64,000 nucleotides of DNA from Fodinisporobacter ferrooxydans (GCF_022818495.1 NZ_CP089291.1:3489501-3553500), one strand, 5' to 3'. Shown: positions 1 to 8,269, counted from the stretch's first letter. Translations and numbers: made by a program. Notes: generated by a model from the sequence alone, not told the origin.

Positions 1-612
1 GTTTAATGGGTAACAGGTTTCCAGGTCGAGCGCCGGATATGCTGTGTTTGGCAAAGGGTCGTTTACGTGTAAAATTCGTTGATTCATAACGGAGAACGTA
101 AACGTTCCTTGTTCGGTTGTTACAAGGATCTTGGTTCCTGGCTTGAGCGAGTCAATCTGATGAAACGTCGTTACGTTATGTGCTGCAATAATACTTTTGC
201 CGATTTGCCCTGGCATTACGCTGGAGGGCAAGTGACCAGGAGCTTTGGCAAGTTCCGGTTGATCCGTTCCTTCGAGAATTGGCTCGTTGAGGTGTAACTC
301 AGGAATCGAAAGTTCCCCAATTACTTTGCCCTTTTCCGGTATCCTCGAAAGTGCGGGAGCAGGTACCGGGTACAATCCGGAGATGCGGGTGTTGGGCTGA
401 CGATTTGGCTGGTGTATGCTGTCGGATTTTTGTACGGGCAGATAATTCGGCTCCGTCGTGTTCGCATCTGATATGATGTGTTGCGCTTGATGCAGCAGGA
501 TGGACGACATAATATGCGAATACGCCAACAAGAATAGAGGGTAAAGGAGAACTGCTGTACCGACGACCGGCAGTCCAGCTCCGATCCAGCGAATGAATGT
601 ACGTTTTGTCAT
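1..612 (-). CDS. Sortase, 3' end beyond the window
   Basis: The reading frame is open from an ATG at 612 to position 1, so at least 204 codons are present and the C-terminus is missing. An N-terminal membrane anchor lies at about residues 10-35 (GLPVVGTAVLLYPLFLLAY). A linker follows, then the sortase fold with IPELHLNEPILEGT at about 110, the catalytic-His region IIAAHNVTTF at about 140 and the catalytic-Cys region LETCYPL near 200. Sortases cleave a C-terminal sorting signal on an exported protein and join it to the cell wall. The gene lies 29 bp downstream of its probable substrate on the same strand, so the two likely form an operon. A class D/E-like assignment is a guess. The family call is firm because both catalytic motifs are visible. 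Confidence 0.88.
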   Translation of the reverse strand, partial: MTKRTFIRWIGAGLPVVGTAVLLYPLFLLAYSHIMSSILLHQAQHIISDANTTEPNYLPVQKSDSIHQPNRQPNTRISGLYPVPAPALSRIPEKGKVIGELSIPELHLNEPILEGTDQPELAKAPGHLPSSVMPGQIGKSIIAAHNVTTFHQIDSLKPGTKILVTTEQGTFTFSVMNQRILHVNDPLPNTAYPALDLETCYPLN

Positions 613-641
613 TTTCGTTACGTGAAAAAAAGAGTTCAGTG

Positions 642-1277
642 TTAAGCTCGACGGCGGTTCAAGTACAAGATGGAAGCTCCCGTCAAGAGGATGGCTGCAC
701 CGGTTGCCGCGTAAGATCCGTATGCAAATCCAGTTACAGGTGAAGTGGCTTGTTTTACAGAATTAGAAGGAGATGTGACAGCCCACCCAACAGGTGCTCC
801 AAGAATCGGATGTGACAAGGTCGTTCCATTGATTTTTGCTGGGATTTTGTTTAACACAAATGTACCGGCGGTCGTTGTATCATAATATTTGCTATTTACA
901 TTGATATTTGCATCAGTATAACTAAATACGACAGGCTTGTTGAATTTACCGATTATTGTGTTCGTGGCTGGATCTACGACTTTAAACGCAAAATCCATCA
1001 AAACAGTTTCACCTGCGGGTGCTTTGTTCTGGAAGTTCGTCAAGGGTCCTTCCAGTATTTCGAATTTTACTGGTCGATTGAATGCACCGGATGGAATTGC
1101 AATTTTGATGTTGTCATGTGAAACTGTTGTTGCTTTTGTCGGGTCAATCGTTTGTTCTGCCACGACTGTCGGAAATCCGATTTTTTGAAAATCAGGTGGT
1201 GGTGTTGCTGCGAAAGCGACTGAGGTCGATAACGCTGTGGCTACCCCGATGAATCCAAATGCTGCCATCCGTTTCAT
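642..1277 (-). CDS. Cell-wall-anchored surface protein, sortase substrate
   Basis: This 211-residue protein has an N-terminal signal peptide (MKRMAAFGFIGVATALSTS, cleavage likely after AFA at about 24). The body is soluble, beta-rich and ZU5/Ig-like in look. Its C-terminus is a typical sorting signal: SPVTG at about 180, a hydrophobic stretch (YAATGAAILLTGASILYL) and a final RRR. SPVTG is a variant of LPxTG. The start is the ATG at 1277, preceded by AAAGGAG. The sortase gene directly downstream is its probable processing enzyme. The function of the exposed domain is unknown. The ECF sigma factor pair is divergent across a short intergenic region and may control it. Confidence 0.75.
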   Translation of the reverse strand: MKRMAAFGFIGVATALSTSVAFAATPPPDFQKIGFPTVVAEQTIDPTKATTVSHDNIKIAIPSGAFNRPVKFEILEGPLTNFQNKAPAGETVLMDFAFKVVDPATNTIIGKFNKPVVFSYTDANINVNSKYYDTTTAGTFVLNKIPAKINGTTLSHPILGAPVGWAVTSPSNSVKQATSPVTGFAYGSYAATGAAILLTGASILYLNRRRA

Positions 1278-1338
1278 GATTTTACACGCTCCTTTAAGTT
1301 TTGATTGGTTGTTTCAATCTAATTAACGACGTGTCCAA

Positions 1339-1405
1339 GCGAACGGTTCGCATATTTTATAAAATATTTTTTGTTTCTTTGTTATACTTTTGGAAAACCG
1401 AACGG
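1339..1405. promoter_or_regulatory. Repeated CGAACGG motif between divergent operons
   Basis: GCGAACGGTTCGC is a near-palindrome at 1339-1351, and CCGAACGG recurs at 1398-1405. Both lie in the 167-bp region between the surface-protein operon and the ECF sigma gene. CGAAC-type -35 elements are common for ECF sigma factors, so these could be autoregulatory promoters firing outward. This is inference only. Confidence 0.35.
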
Positions 1406-1444
1406 AACGATCAATCGTATTTTTGATAGGGGTATTCTGAATGG

Positions 1445-2044
1445 TTGATTGCAGTTCAAAGGGGTGTCATTGTCCGCAACATGACGAATTTGTCTGATTT
1501 GGAGTTGTTAAACGCTATGGAACGAGGGGATGGCACAGCGTTAGAGGAATTGTATGAACGATACGTCTCCATCACCTATTCGTTTGCGCTGCGAATTACC
1601 GAAGATCCATCATTAAGTCAAGAAATCGTACAAGACATATTTATGAAAATATGGACATCACCAAGGCTTTATCATCCGGAACGAGGCAAGTTTTCCAGTT
1701 GGCTATTGGCTTTGACTCGAAATGCATCGATAGACGGACTACGAAAAAAAGCGAGACAAAATCGATTTGCACTTACACCTTCCATCGATTTGCACGCGTT
1801 GCCTGATGAGAACCAAAACTTTTTGGGGAATCTCGAACAAGAAGAATTGCGGGAAGCGATACAAACGAGTTTGCGTACATTAAAGCAGGAGCAAATCGAA
1901 CTTCTGCAATTGATATATTGGCAGGGGAATACGTTATCCGAAATTGCGCAGCAGAAGGATCTGCCTTTAGGTACCGTTAAGAGCAGACTGCATACGATCC
2001 TTAAAACTTTGAAAAGCAAACTAAATTGGGAGACTAAAACGTGA
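1445..2044 (+). CDS. ECF RNA polymerase sigma factor
   Basis: The protein is 199 residues from a TTG at 1445, or 187 from the ATG at 1481; neither start has an ideal ribosome site. Sigma region 2 is clear (LEELYERYVSITYSFALR, then VQDIFMKIW and FSSWLLALTRNASIDGLRKK). Region 4 is at about 140-195 with LSEIAQQKDLPLGTVKSRL as the DNA-binding helix-turn-helix. It resembles SigK-type group IV sigma factors paired with RskA-like anti-sigmas, and such a gene follows 41 bp downstream. It likely responds to an envelope signal and may transcribe the divergent sortase/substrate operon. Confidence 0.92.
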   Translation: MIAVQRGVIVRNMTNLSDLELLNAMERGDGTALEELYERYVSITYSFALRITEDPSLSQEIVQDIFMKIWTSPRLYHPERGKFSSWLLALTRNASIDGLRKKARQNRFALTPSIDLHALPDENQNFLGNLEQEELREAIQTSLRTLKQEQIELLQLIYWQGNTLSEIAQQKDLPLGTVKSRLHTILKTLKSKLNWETKT

Positions 2045-2085
2045 ACATGAGCTGGATAACGAAAACGGGTAAGGAGGAATGAGAT

Positions 2086-2910
2086 TTGGTCCGTGATTTA
2101 CATCATGAGATGTGTTCGCAGTGTCTATCCTACGCTTTCGGACAACTATCGGAACAAGAACGTGAGATGTTTGAAAAGCATCTCATCAACTGTACGAGAT
2201 GTCGTTTGGAGATTCAAGACATACAACCTGTTTTGGAAGCGCTGCCTTATACTGTAGAGCCGGTGAAGATTCCCGATGATTTGAAAGCAAAGACATTGTA
2301 CCATGCGTTTCAATCGAAAGCACCCGTTGCAAGATCCTCCTTGGGAGAGAGTGATTTCAGACCTGCCATTGACGACCAAACATCCGATACAATAAAAGGC
2401 TCTGGTCAAATAGACAAAAAAACGTTGTGGAGGACGTTTATCAGTCATCCATATGGTAAAGCTGCTGTAGCGGTTGTTGCCGGACTCGTCCTAGCGCAAG
2501 GAATTTCCCTCTGGAATATTTACTCGTATCAGGAGAGACTGCAAGCTGATATGCCATTGCAACCAGCCGATGCGATGGATTTGGATCGAATCTATTCGTT
2601 ATATGCAATGAAATCGACTTCCGCGATGACGGGTGCCGCATATCTCACGAAGACAGCGACAGGTATGCAAATAGTCATACAGGTTCACGGAGCTTTGCCA
2701 CTTAGGGGACAAGAAGTATACCAGGCTTGGTTATTGAAGGATGGCAAACGGACTAACGCCGGGACATTTCGGGTGAACGCTGGCGGAGATGGCATTCTGG
2801 TATACAATTCTGCAAATACAATTGATTTTGACAATATCGGTATTACGAAAGAACCTGATCCGGATAGTACCTCTCCACGCGGTCCAAAGGTTCTGGGGAC
2901 AAAGATCTAA
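2086..2910 (+). CDS. RskA-type membrane anti-sigma factor with zinc finger
   Basis: The start is a TTG at 2086 with AAGGAGG eight bases upstream. The N-terminus has the H-x3-C-x2-C anti-sigma zinc-binding motif (HEMCSQC, with CTRC at about 37). A single membrane span lies at about 125-145 (AVAVVAGLVLAQGISLWNIY). The outside C-terminal domain is of the anti-sigma-K/RskA kind (EVYQAWLLKDGKRTNAGTF, then ITKEPDPDSTSPRGPKVL). It should hold the upstream ECF sigma factor at the membrane until released by proteolysis. At 274 residues it matches the family length and appears intact. Confidence 0.9.
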   Translation: MVRDLHHEMCSQCLSYAFGQLSEQEREMFEKHLINCTRCRLEIQDIQPVLEALPYTVEPVKIPDDLKAKTLYHAFQSKAPVARSSLGESDFRPAIDDQTSDTIKGSGQIDKKTLWRTFISHPYGKAAVAVVAGLVLAQGISLWNIYSYQERLQADMPLQPADAMDLDRIYSLYAMKSTSAMTGAAYLTKTATGMQIVIQVHGALPLRGQEVYQAWLLKDGKRTNAGTFRVNAGGDGILVYNSANTIDFDNIGITKEPDPDSTSPRGPKVLGTKI

Positions 2911-3330
2911 CGAGGTATCCCTCGACGAAGGCGTTGTTGTTGCACAGTCGGCAAGTATTTATAGCGATTCGGAACGAGATATGGTAACAATCAATGCGAT
3001 GATTGCGGCGGGCAATAATCAAGGTGCGGTTCAATTGCTGGATCGGATGATTCAATATTTGACTCCGCTTTCATGATATCTAGTTTCATTGTGTTCTATT
3101 TATGTTTGAAATTTACGGGGATGGGAATCCACAGTTTGCAATTGGCAGGGGCTTTACCATCAACAACGGCACCTCTTCCTGGTGTTGACTTCATAGCATT
3201 ATACCCATCTTGGGAGAGTGCTGTCCCGCAAATTCTATTAGTAATGTTTGCTTTGTTTATGGTAGTTTGGGCAAAACGTCCTATGAAATTACAGAAAAAA
3301 GAACAACAGGAAGTTGCTTCAAACAATTAA
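2911..3330 (+). pseudogene. Remnant of an FTR1-family iron permease
   Basis: Two short stretches in different frames follow the anti-sigma gene. The first (about 2920-3076) reads ERDMVTINAMIAAGNNQGAV and is unassigned. The second (3073-3330) reads TGMGIHSLQLAGALPS, then DFIALYPSWESAVPQ, one hydrophobic segment and a lysine-rich tail. This resembles the last part of FTR1/EfeU iron permeases, where a G-x-GIH-LQ-AG and YP-WE-PQ pattern follows the last membrane spans. The seven-span core with its REXXE motifs is absent. I read it as a gene that lost its middle. The FTR1 link is moderately confident and the first stretch is weak. Confidence 0.5.
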
Positions 3331-3351
3331 ATCTAAAAATTATACAATTTT

Positions 3352-3416
3352 AAGGAGACCTCCTGGTATTTTGTTTGTTTGCACTTATAACAATACCAAA
3401 GATTGGTCTCCTTTTG
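3352..3416 (+). terminator. Rho-independent terminator
   Basis: AAGGAGACC at 3352-3360 pairs with GGTCTCCTT at 3405-3413. An inner TGGTATT/AATACCA stem lies between them, and the 3' arm runs into T residues. It closes the sigma/anti-sigma transcription unit. The rest of 3331-3682 holds only a small GAGACC/GGTCTC hairpin at 3477-3491. Confidence 0.75.
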
Positions 3417-3682
3417 TTATTCACTGATTAAGTGAAATAAAAAAAGTTGTCAATGTACAGGTTTAACAAGGTTTATGAGACCTTCGGTCTCGATATATGA
3501 ATAATTCAGGAATAAAATTCCTCTTTTCCTTTTTTGCTTTAAAAATTATAGCACGAATCGTCCCATTTTTTATTAAGCTTTGTGCTGTTCTCCATTCCTC
3601 TTTATTTGGCACCTGAAAGAAAGTAGGCATTCACCCATCTTATCTCACTTGCGTATACTACAGCAACCTTGAGAAAAGTGAG

Positions 3683-4495
3683 GTGACAACCGTGGCAAAA
3701 GGAGGGCAGCAAATCCCTTCCCGCTATGAAAGAAACGAAGTCATTGAAGAATATAAAGCCGGTCATCTTGCGTTGCAAGAAGCGTTTAAACGGCTGCACT
3801 CCGAGCGAACGGATCCAGCGATTCGCATGAAACCTGGCCAATCACTTTCGACTGCGCCAGTACGCAATGAAACCAAACCGGTAAAAAAAGAACCCCTTTC
3901 CAATGCGGAACAATTACAATCCATCATGGCAGAATTGGATCAACTGATCGGGTTAAAACAAGTGAAAACACTTGTGAAAGAAGTGTTCGCGTTTGTACAG
4001 ATCCAGCAGAAACGGGCAGAAATCCATTTAAAGACAGAACCGATTGTATTGCACATGATCTTTAAAGGCAATCCGGGAACCGGAAAGACGACGGTTGCAA
4101 GAATCCTGGCCCGACTCCTGCGGGAAATGGGCGTATTGTCAAAAGGGCATTTGGTAGAAGTGGAGCGTGCCGATCTGGTCGGGGAGTACATCGGCCACAC
4201 GGCGCAAAAAACCCGTGAGCATGTCAAAAAAGCTCTCGGCGGCATTTTGTTTATCGATGAAGCGTATTCCCTCGCGCGGGGTGGGGAAAAAGATTTTGGC
4301 AAAGAAGCGATTGATTGTCTAGTCAAGGCGAGACGTGGGATTTCGGTGTCTGTCAAACGCTTGATATTCCTGTACTTCATAAAGAGTCATGGAAGTGGAG
4401 CGAATGATACCAGCCAGATAGACAGCATCCATTTCATCATGGGTAAGCCCGAGTTCCAATGCAATCTTTTGGCTATAATTCGCAACATTTCTTGA
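3683..4495 (+). CDS. spoVK: SpoVK N-terminal half, interrupted by a site-specific element
   Basis: SpoVK is an AAA ATPase needed for spore maturation in the mother cell. The likely start is the GTG at 3692 (GAGGTGA upstream), although a GTG at 3683 is also possible. Genuine SpoVK sequence runs to position 4326. It includes the Walker A motif GNPGTGKTT and Walker [15 protein letters not shown], and ends at EAIDCLVK. Past 4326 the frame reads unrelated residues and stops at 4495. The arginine-finger region and C-terminal lid are missing here and lie at 12557-12969. This half alone cannot be an active AAA ATPase. Joining position 4326 to 12567 gives [14 protein letters not shown] in frame, as expected for intact SpoVK, and a protein of about 345 residues. 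Confidence 0.93.
   Translation: MTTVAKGGQQIPSRYERNEVIEEYKAGHLALQEAFKRLHSERTDPAIRMKPGQSLSTAPVRNETKPVKKEPLSNAEQLQSIMAELDQLIGLKQVKTLVKEVFAFVQIQQKRAEIHLKTEPIVLHMIFKGNPGTGKTTVARILARLLREMGVLSKGHLVEVERADLVGEYIGHTAQKTREHVKKALGGILFIDEAYSLARGGEKDFGKEAIDCLVKARRGISVSVKRLIFLYFIKSHGSGANDTSQIDSIHFIMGKPEFQCNLLAIIRNIS
4317..4350 (+). other. attL: left attachment site of the spoVK element
   Basis: The shared core GTCTAGTCAA is at 4317-4326. The element-side arm TTTCGGTGTC is at 4341-4350 and is the exact reverse complement of the arm at 12541-12550. When the ends are joined as in a circle, the two arms are the outer 10 bp of a 50-bp imperfect palindrome centred on the AA at 4325-4326. Confidence 0.85.
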
Positions 4496-4999
4496 ATGGA
4501 AAGCCGTATAAGGATCTCTTGCATCGACAGTTCTAGCGAAGGAGAGAATCGTATTCATGAACAGTTCCTCGTATTCTATGCGCTGTTCATGATTGCGTTT
4601 TGATACAATCACGAGCTGTCTTATGAGCAGACTAATGAATATATAACTAAGAAATGGGATGATCGTTCCTTCCCACATAAATGGCTCCGGAGATAAGAAG
4701 GTACAGATGGCGATCGAGATACCACTAAAGACCGTTACAAGATACACATTCATGACCAACAACGTAAAGATTATCACTGGAAGCGCATATAGAACGAGCA
4801 AAGCAGTCGATGGATAGAAGATGTTGATCATAATTGTGGCAAGTTGGGAAATAATGAGTAAAAACCACATAGAGCGTTGATTTGAAGACAACTGGGAGAG
4901 AGGTGTGAATGCTTTTAATTTCTCTTCGATACAATCCTCGCAATAGGGACGTTCCATTGCATGCCTGAGTTCCGCACAGATGGGACAATGTTTTTTCAA
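4319..4999 (-). pseudogene. Truncated membrane HD-GYP-type protein
   Basis: The best start is a TTG at 4999 with AAGAGGTG upstream; a GTG at 5008 is also open. The N-terminus has a zinc-ribbon-like pair (CPICAELR, then YCEDCIEEK). About four membrane segments follow, then the beginning of an HD-GYP domain ([20 protein letters not shown]). The frame departs from the family right after LAGII, where the metal-binding HD motif and the GYP motif should come, and ends 60-80 bp later at the attachment site. HD-GYP proteins degrade cyclic di-GMP. This copy lacks the catalytic residues and is probably inactive, having lost its 3' end when the element boundary formed. Confidence 0.7.
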
Positions 5000-5008
5000 G
5001 TAAAACAC

Positions 5009-5376
5009 CTCTTCTTATAAGCTTTGTATGAGTGAAGTAAGCTGTGTTTTTTGGCAATACTGAGGTACGATTCGACTACTAATCCGAGGGTCAGAATGCA
5101 CCTTCATTTTCCAAAAGTATAAGGCAAATAAACAAGAAAATATGTAAGATTCCTAACAAAACACAACGAAAATATTCGTATGGGCCTGTTTGGAAAGAAC
5201 ATTCTTTGTAGGGTGACAGGAAACCTCTATGCGAGTGGTAAGTAAAATCATATAGCAAGCAGTTCTGTATTCCATCTCACATACAATTCGGTGATCATTC
5301 AATAAAATAATGACATGGTTTAAAAAACTGCCAGAGAAGGTCAAAAAAAGTCAACAATATTGATGGAGGGAACAAC
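5009..5376. other. Gene-free stretch upstream of the flavin reductase gene
   Basis: No convincing reading frame, RNA or repeat is visible in these 368 bp. The region is AT-rich and should hold the divergent promoters of the truncated HD-GYP gene and of the redox genes to the right. I could not pick a clear -35/-10 pair. Confidence 0.4.
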
Positions 5377-5913
5377 ATGGATTCCAAACAACAATTTGAT
5401 CTCTATAGCCCTATTTACGATTTAAGGTCACGAGGTGTTTTTTTTGTTTCAACCAAGGATGGAAAAAGGGCTCATTTTCATTTCGGCTGCTGGTCGACAC
5501 AATGTTCGCACGAACCTCCTCGTATGTTAACCTGCTTTCCTAAAGAATTTGAAGGAGCAGACATCGTAAAAAGTAGTGGTGTATTTGCTTTGAGTATGGC
5601 CGCCGCAGACCAGGAGGAACTGCAGGATCATTTCTTCTCGGGTGATCAAACGATCGATGCTCTAGGGAAGGATCAATTCATGTATGCCGAAACCGGCTGC
5701 CCAATTTTAAAGGATGCTGTTGCCTACTTTGACTGTAAAGCGGTGAATATGATTGACAATGGTGACTTCCTCATCGTGATCGGGGACATCCTCAAGGGGG
5801 AAGCACTGCATCCGGAGAAGAAGACATTAAATGTGGAATACTTGCAGAGGGGGCGTACTCGAAACTTTATGAAAGGCCCCTTGGTGTTACCGATAAAGGG
5901 ATTTGATTTATAA
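5377..5913 (+). CDS. Flavin reductase-like FMN-binding split-barrel protein
   Basis: This 178-residue protein starts at an ATG with GGAGGG six bases upstream. The sequence fits the flavin-reductase-like split barrel: CWSTQCSHEPPRMLTCFPKE near the FMN site, SGVFALSM in the middle and DFLIVIGDILKGEALHP near the end. Such proteins bind FMN and reduce flavin or act as small oxidoreductases with NAD(P)H. The substrate is unknown. It is the first intact gene of a rightward redox cluster inside the spoVK element, followed by two thioredoxin-fold genes. Confidence 0.82.
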   Translation: MDSKQQFDLYSPIYDLRSRGVFFVSTKDGKRAHFHFGCWSTQCSHEPPRMLTCFPKEFEGADIVKSSGVFALSMAAADQEELQDHFFSGDQTIDALGKDQFMYAETGCPILKDAVAYFDCKAVNMIDNGDFLIVIGDILKGEALHPEKKTLNVEYLQRGRTRNFMKGPLVLPIKGFDL

Positions 5914-6000
5914 TTCCTCGTATTCGCTGCTTTCCGTCATTCATCGGTATGCGATGAAATCGAGGGTTTCTACTAACTTATATAGGAAAGGATGACCCAA

Positions 6001-6096
6001 ATGCCTTATGTAAACATTAAGATCACAAAAGATGGGGTAACTTCAGAACAAAAAGAACAACTGATTCAAGGTGTAACGAAATTGCTCGATGATTAA
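6001..6096 (+). pseudogene. 4-oxalocrotonate tautomerase fragment (31 aa)
   Basis: The frame reads MPYVNIKITKDGVT and ends at TAA after 31 codons. The family (about 60 residues) starts with Pro-1 as catalytic base, seen here directly after Met, and continues with a second beta-alpha unit that is missing. The stop falls after VTKLLDD. A 31-residue form would lack half of the barrel, so this is a 3'-truncated relic, like its neighbours on both sides. Confidence 0.75.
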
Positions 6097-6110
6097 CTCA
6101 TGAATATTGA

Positions 6111-6359
<249 letters not shown>

Positions 6360-6420
6360 TGATGTTTTTTGATACATTATAAGAGAAGTAAAATTCATGA
6401 TAGCATAAGGGGGGGTTTAG

Positions 6421-7224
6421 ATGGCTTTAGGAGAAAAAATTTTCGATTTTGCCTTGCCGGATTTGGACGGCAACCTTGTATCGCTTCAAGAGTATCGTGG
6501 CAAGAAAGTATTGATTTTCATGTGGGCCTCTTGGTGACGATGCCGTGAGCAACTGCCAGGTTGGCAGGCGTTTTATGAGCGGCATCATGCCGAAGGGTTT
6601 GAAATTTTGTCCGTAGCCGTTGACATCCAAGGCGCTGATGCTGTTCGGCAGTATGCGGAAAATAAATCTTTTACTACCGTGGTTGATCGTGAGAATATGT
6701 TATCCGACCACTTCGGTTTTAAGATCGTTCCCAATGGCATCTTCTTAAATGAAGACGGTGTCATTCTTCTTGCCAAACAAGGTTTTCGGATTACAGAACC
6801 GGAACATGTAAAAGCCGTTGAACGATTGATTAATGGTTCACAGACTCCAATCGAGCTAGAAGATGCGTACCATGTAACCAACCAAACGCAATCAATCGAG
6901 AAACAACTCGCGGAGACGAAATTCAAGCTGGCTAATGAATACTTGAAGACAGGGAAGAAGGACGAAGCGTTGAGGGAATTGGACGATGCGTTATTGCTCG
7001 ATCCGGACAATTTCCTCATCCGGAAACAACGTTGGTATATCCGTTATCCGGAGAAATTTTCGCCGACGATTGATATTGAATGGCAGCAGACACAGCTGGA
7101 GAAGGAAAAAGCGGAGGAAGCGGAAAAACTAGGCGGGTTAGTTTGTGGCCCGGAAGGTTGCGTAATACCAGGTACGTCTTTTGTACCTAATCAGGTGTTT
7201 TCAATAGACAAGAAAACAAAATAA
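6421..7224 (+). CDS. Thioredoxin-fold protein with in-frame TGA (probable selenoprotein) and TPR tail
   Basis: Reading from the ATG at 6421 (strong site, AAGGGGGGG) through one in-frame TGA at 6535-6537 gives 267 residues. Residues before the TGA are redoxin-like (FDFALPDLDGNLVSLQEYRG, VLIFMWASW), and sequence continues seamlessly after it (RCREQLPGWQAFYE). The TGA is codon 39, exactly where TlpA/AhpC-like proteins have the first active-site Cys, giving WASW-U-R-C-R-E. A Sec codon is therefore the best reading. The C-terminal third holds a TPR-like pair (KLANEYLKTGKKDEALREL) and CGPEGC near the end. There is no signal peptide, so it should be cytosolic. Without readthrough it would be a dead 38-residue stub. 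Confidence 0.82.
6535..6567 (+). promoter_or_regulatory. Candidate bacterial SECIS hairpin after the first TGA
   Basis: Fifteen bases after the TGA, CTGCC (6553-6557) and GGCAG (6563-6567) form a perfect 5-bp stem with loop AGGTT. The loop GGU is reminiscent of the AGGUCU loop of the E. coli fdhF SECIS. Its G-U falls at positions 26-27 counted from the U of UGA, against 23-24 in fdhF. That is compatible with SelB-directed selenocysteine insertion. Confidence 0.6.
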
Positions 7225-7264
7225 ATTTGAATTTGAAAAACAAAAATCAATCTGGGGTGAAAAA

Positions 7265-7849
7265 ATGAAGGCCGATACAATCACGGTTTACTCGGATTTT
7301 CTCTGACCTTTCTGTATGATCGGGAAAGTCCCGCTTGACCAGTTGGCCAAGGAACGAAATATCGAAGTGAAATGGAAGGCGTTTGAATTAAGGCCAGAAG
7401 GAGTAGAAGTCCCACCGAAACCACCGGAATATATGGCCCGTGCAAAAGCGGGCGTTGAAGCGCTTTCCAAACAATATGGCATCGAGATGAAATGGAACGA
7501 TAAAAGTCCCCATTCCAGACTTGCACTGGAAGGTGCCAAATTCGCGGAAGAGTATGGAAAGGGAAATGTGTATCACGATAAAGTATTTGCCGCTCAGTTT
7601 CAACAGCAAAAAAACATCAATGATCGAAATGTACTGGTGGACATTGCTACGGAAATTGGATTGGATCCGGAGAAATTTCGGGAAGCGCTTGAAACAAGGC
7701 GTTATCGCTCGTTGGTTATTCAAGAGCATGAAGAAGCGAGGCAAATGGGAATAACCGGAATCCCTTGTTTTATAGTTGGCAATCGCGGAGTCATGGGGGT
7801 ACAAAGTTATGAATCGCTCAAGCGTCTTCTTGATGGAACTATAGAATAA
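7265..7849 (+). CDS. DsbA/FrnE-family oxidoreductase with in-frame TGA (probable selenoprotein)
   Basis: Reading from the ATG at 7265 (GGGGTG upstream) through one in-frame TGA at 7304-7306 gives 194 residues. The N-terminus ITVYSDFL-U-PFC-MIGK matches the FrnE-like DsbA motif (FSDFxCPWCxxGK), with Sec replacing the first Cys of C-x-x-C. The helical insert follows, then the cis-Pro loop region GITGIPCFIVG near residue 165. All family landmarks downstream of the TGA are intact. The gene lies 40 bp behind the other TGA-containing gene and is followed by a terminator at 7988. It probably catalyses thiol/selenol redox exchange in the cytosol. The substrate is unknown. Confidence 0.85.
7304..7333 (+). 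promoter_or_regulatory. Candidate bacterial SECIS hairpin after the second TGA
   Basis: CGGG (7321-7324) pairs with CCCG (7330-7333) around loop AAAGT; a fifth A-T pair is possible. The loop G-U is at positions 25-26 from the U of UGA, almost the same as in the gene upstream. The stem lies within the coding sequence, as bacterial SECIS elements do. Confidence 0.5.
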
Positions 7850-7987
7850 ATTTGATAAGGGATAAAACCTTCGACGTAATAGCTGATACATCGGTAAATC
7901 TAACTGGATGAAACTTACAAAAATTTTTTAGCCGAGTACAGATTAAGTATCAAAAAACATAATTTCTCGTTGGACCTTGATTTAAGT

Positions 7988-8018
7988 AGGTGCCCCTGAC
8001 GATCGCTCAAGGGCACCT
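7988..8018 (+). terminator. Terminator of the redox gene cluster
   Basis: AGGTGCCC at 7988-7995 pairs with GGGCACCT at 8011-8018, followed by an A/T-rich tail with a weak T run. It lies 138 bp after the second TGA-containing gene. Confidence 0.65.
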
Positions 8019-8095
8019 AAAATTTAAGGCAATAAAGAAAAGGAATATCCTTCAGTTCGGATAAGAATCCGGATACTTCAATTGCAGGGTTTCCA

Positions 8096-8269
8096 TTAAC
8101 CTGGAAACGTTGAAAGAATTGCAACTATCTTTCCAATAATTCTTACGCGCGTTGTATCGTATGTTTGATCTAAGTTGTAAAGATTACCGGGAGTATGATC
8201 TTTGTTAATAGTGAGCCAATACCCATTTTTCTTCAGGTCCTCCTTAAAAGCTACCTTCACTAATTCCAT
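8096..8269 (-). CDS. Small unidentified protein or fragment (57 aa)
   Basis: The frame from an ATG at 8269 to a TAA at 8096 reads MELVKVAFKEDLKKNGYWLT and ends RVRIIGKIVAILSTFPG. The end resembles the last strand of S24/LexA-like repressor proteases (GKVVG pattern), so it could be the tail of an element repressor. There is no good ribosome site and no recognisable domain. The 8270-8506 stretch to its right holds nothing I can name. Confidence 0.35.
   Translation of the reverse strand: MELVKVAFKEDLKKNGYWLTINKDHTPGNLYNLDQTYDTTRVRIIGKIVAILSTFPG

Noticed and set aside
79-297. Plus-strand frame of 72 codons
   Set aside because: It lies antisense to the sortase gene, whose catalytic His and Cys regions are in the other strand.
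3477-3491. GAGACC-TTC-GGTCTC hairpin as a second terminator
   Set aside because: There is no T run after it and a good terminator already lies at 3352-3416.
6535-7306. The two in-frame TGA codons as plain nonsense mutations
   Set aside because: Both fall exactly on the catalytic Cys position of two different families, the rest of each frame is intact, and each is followed by a SECIS-like hairpin.
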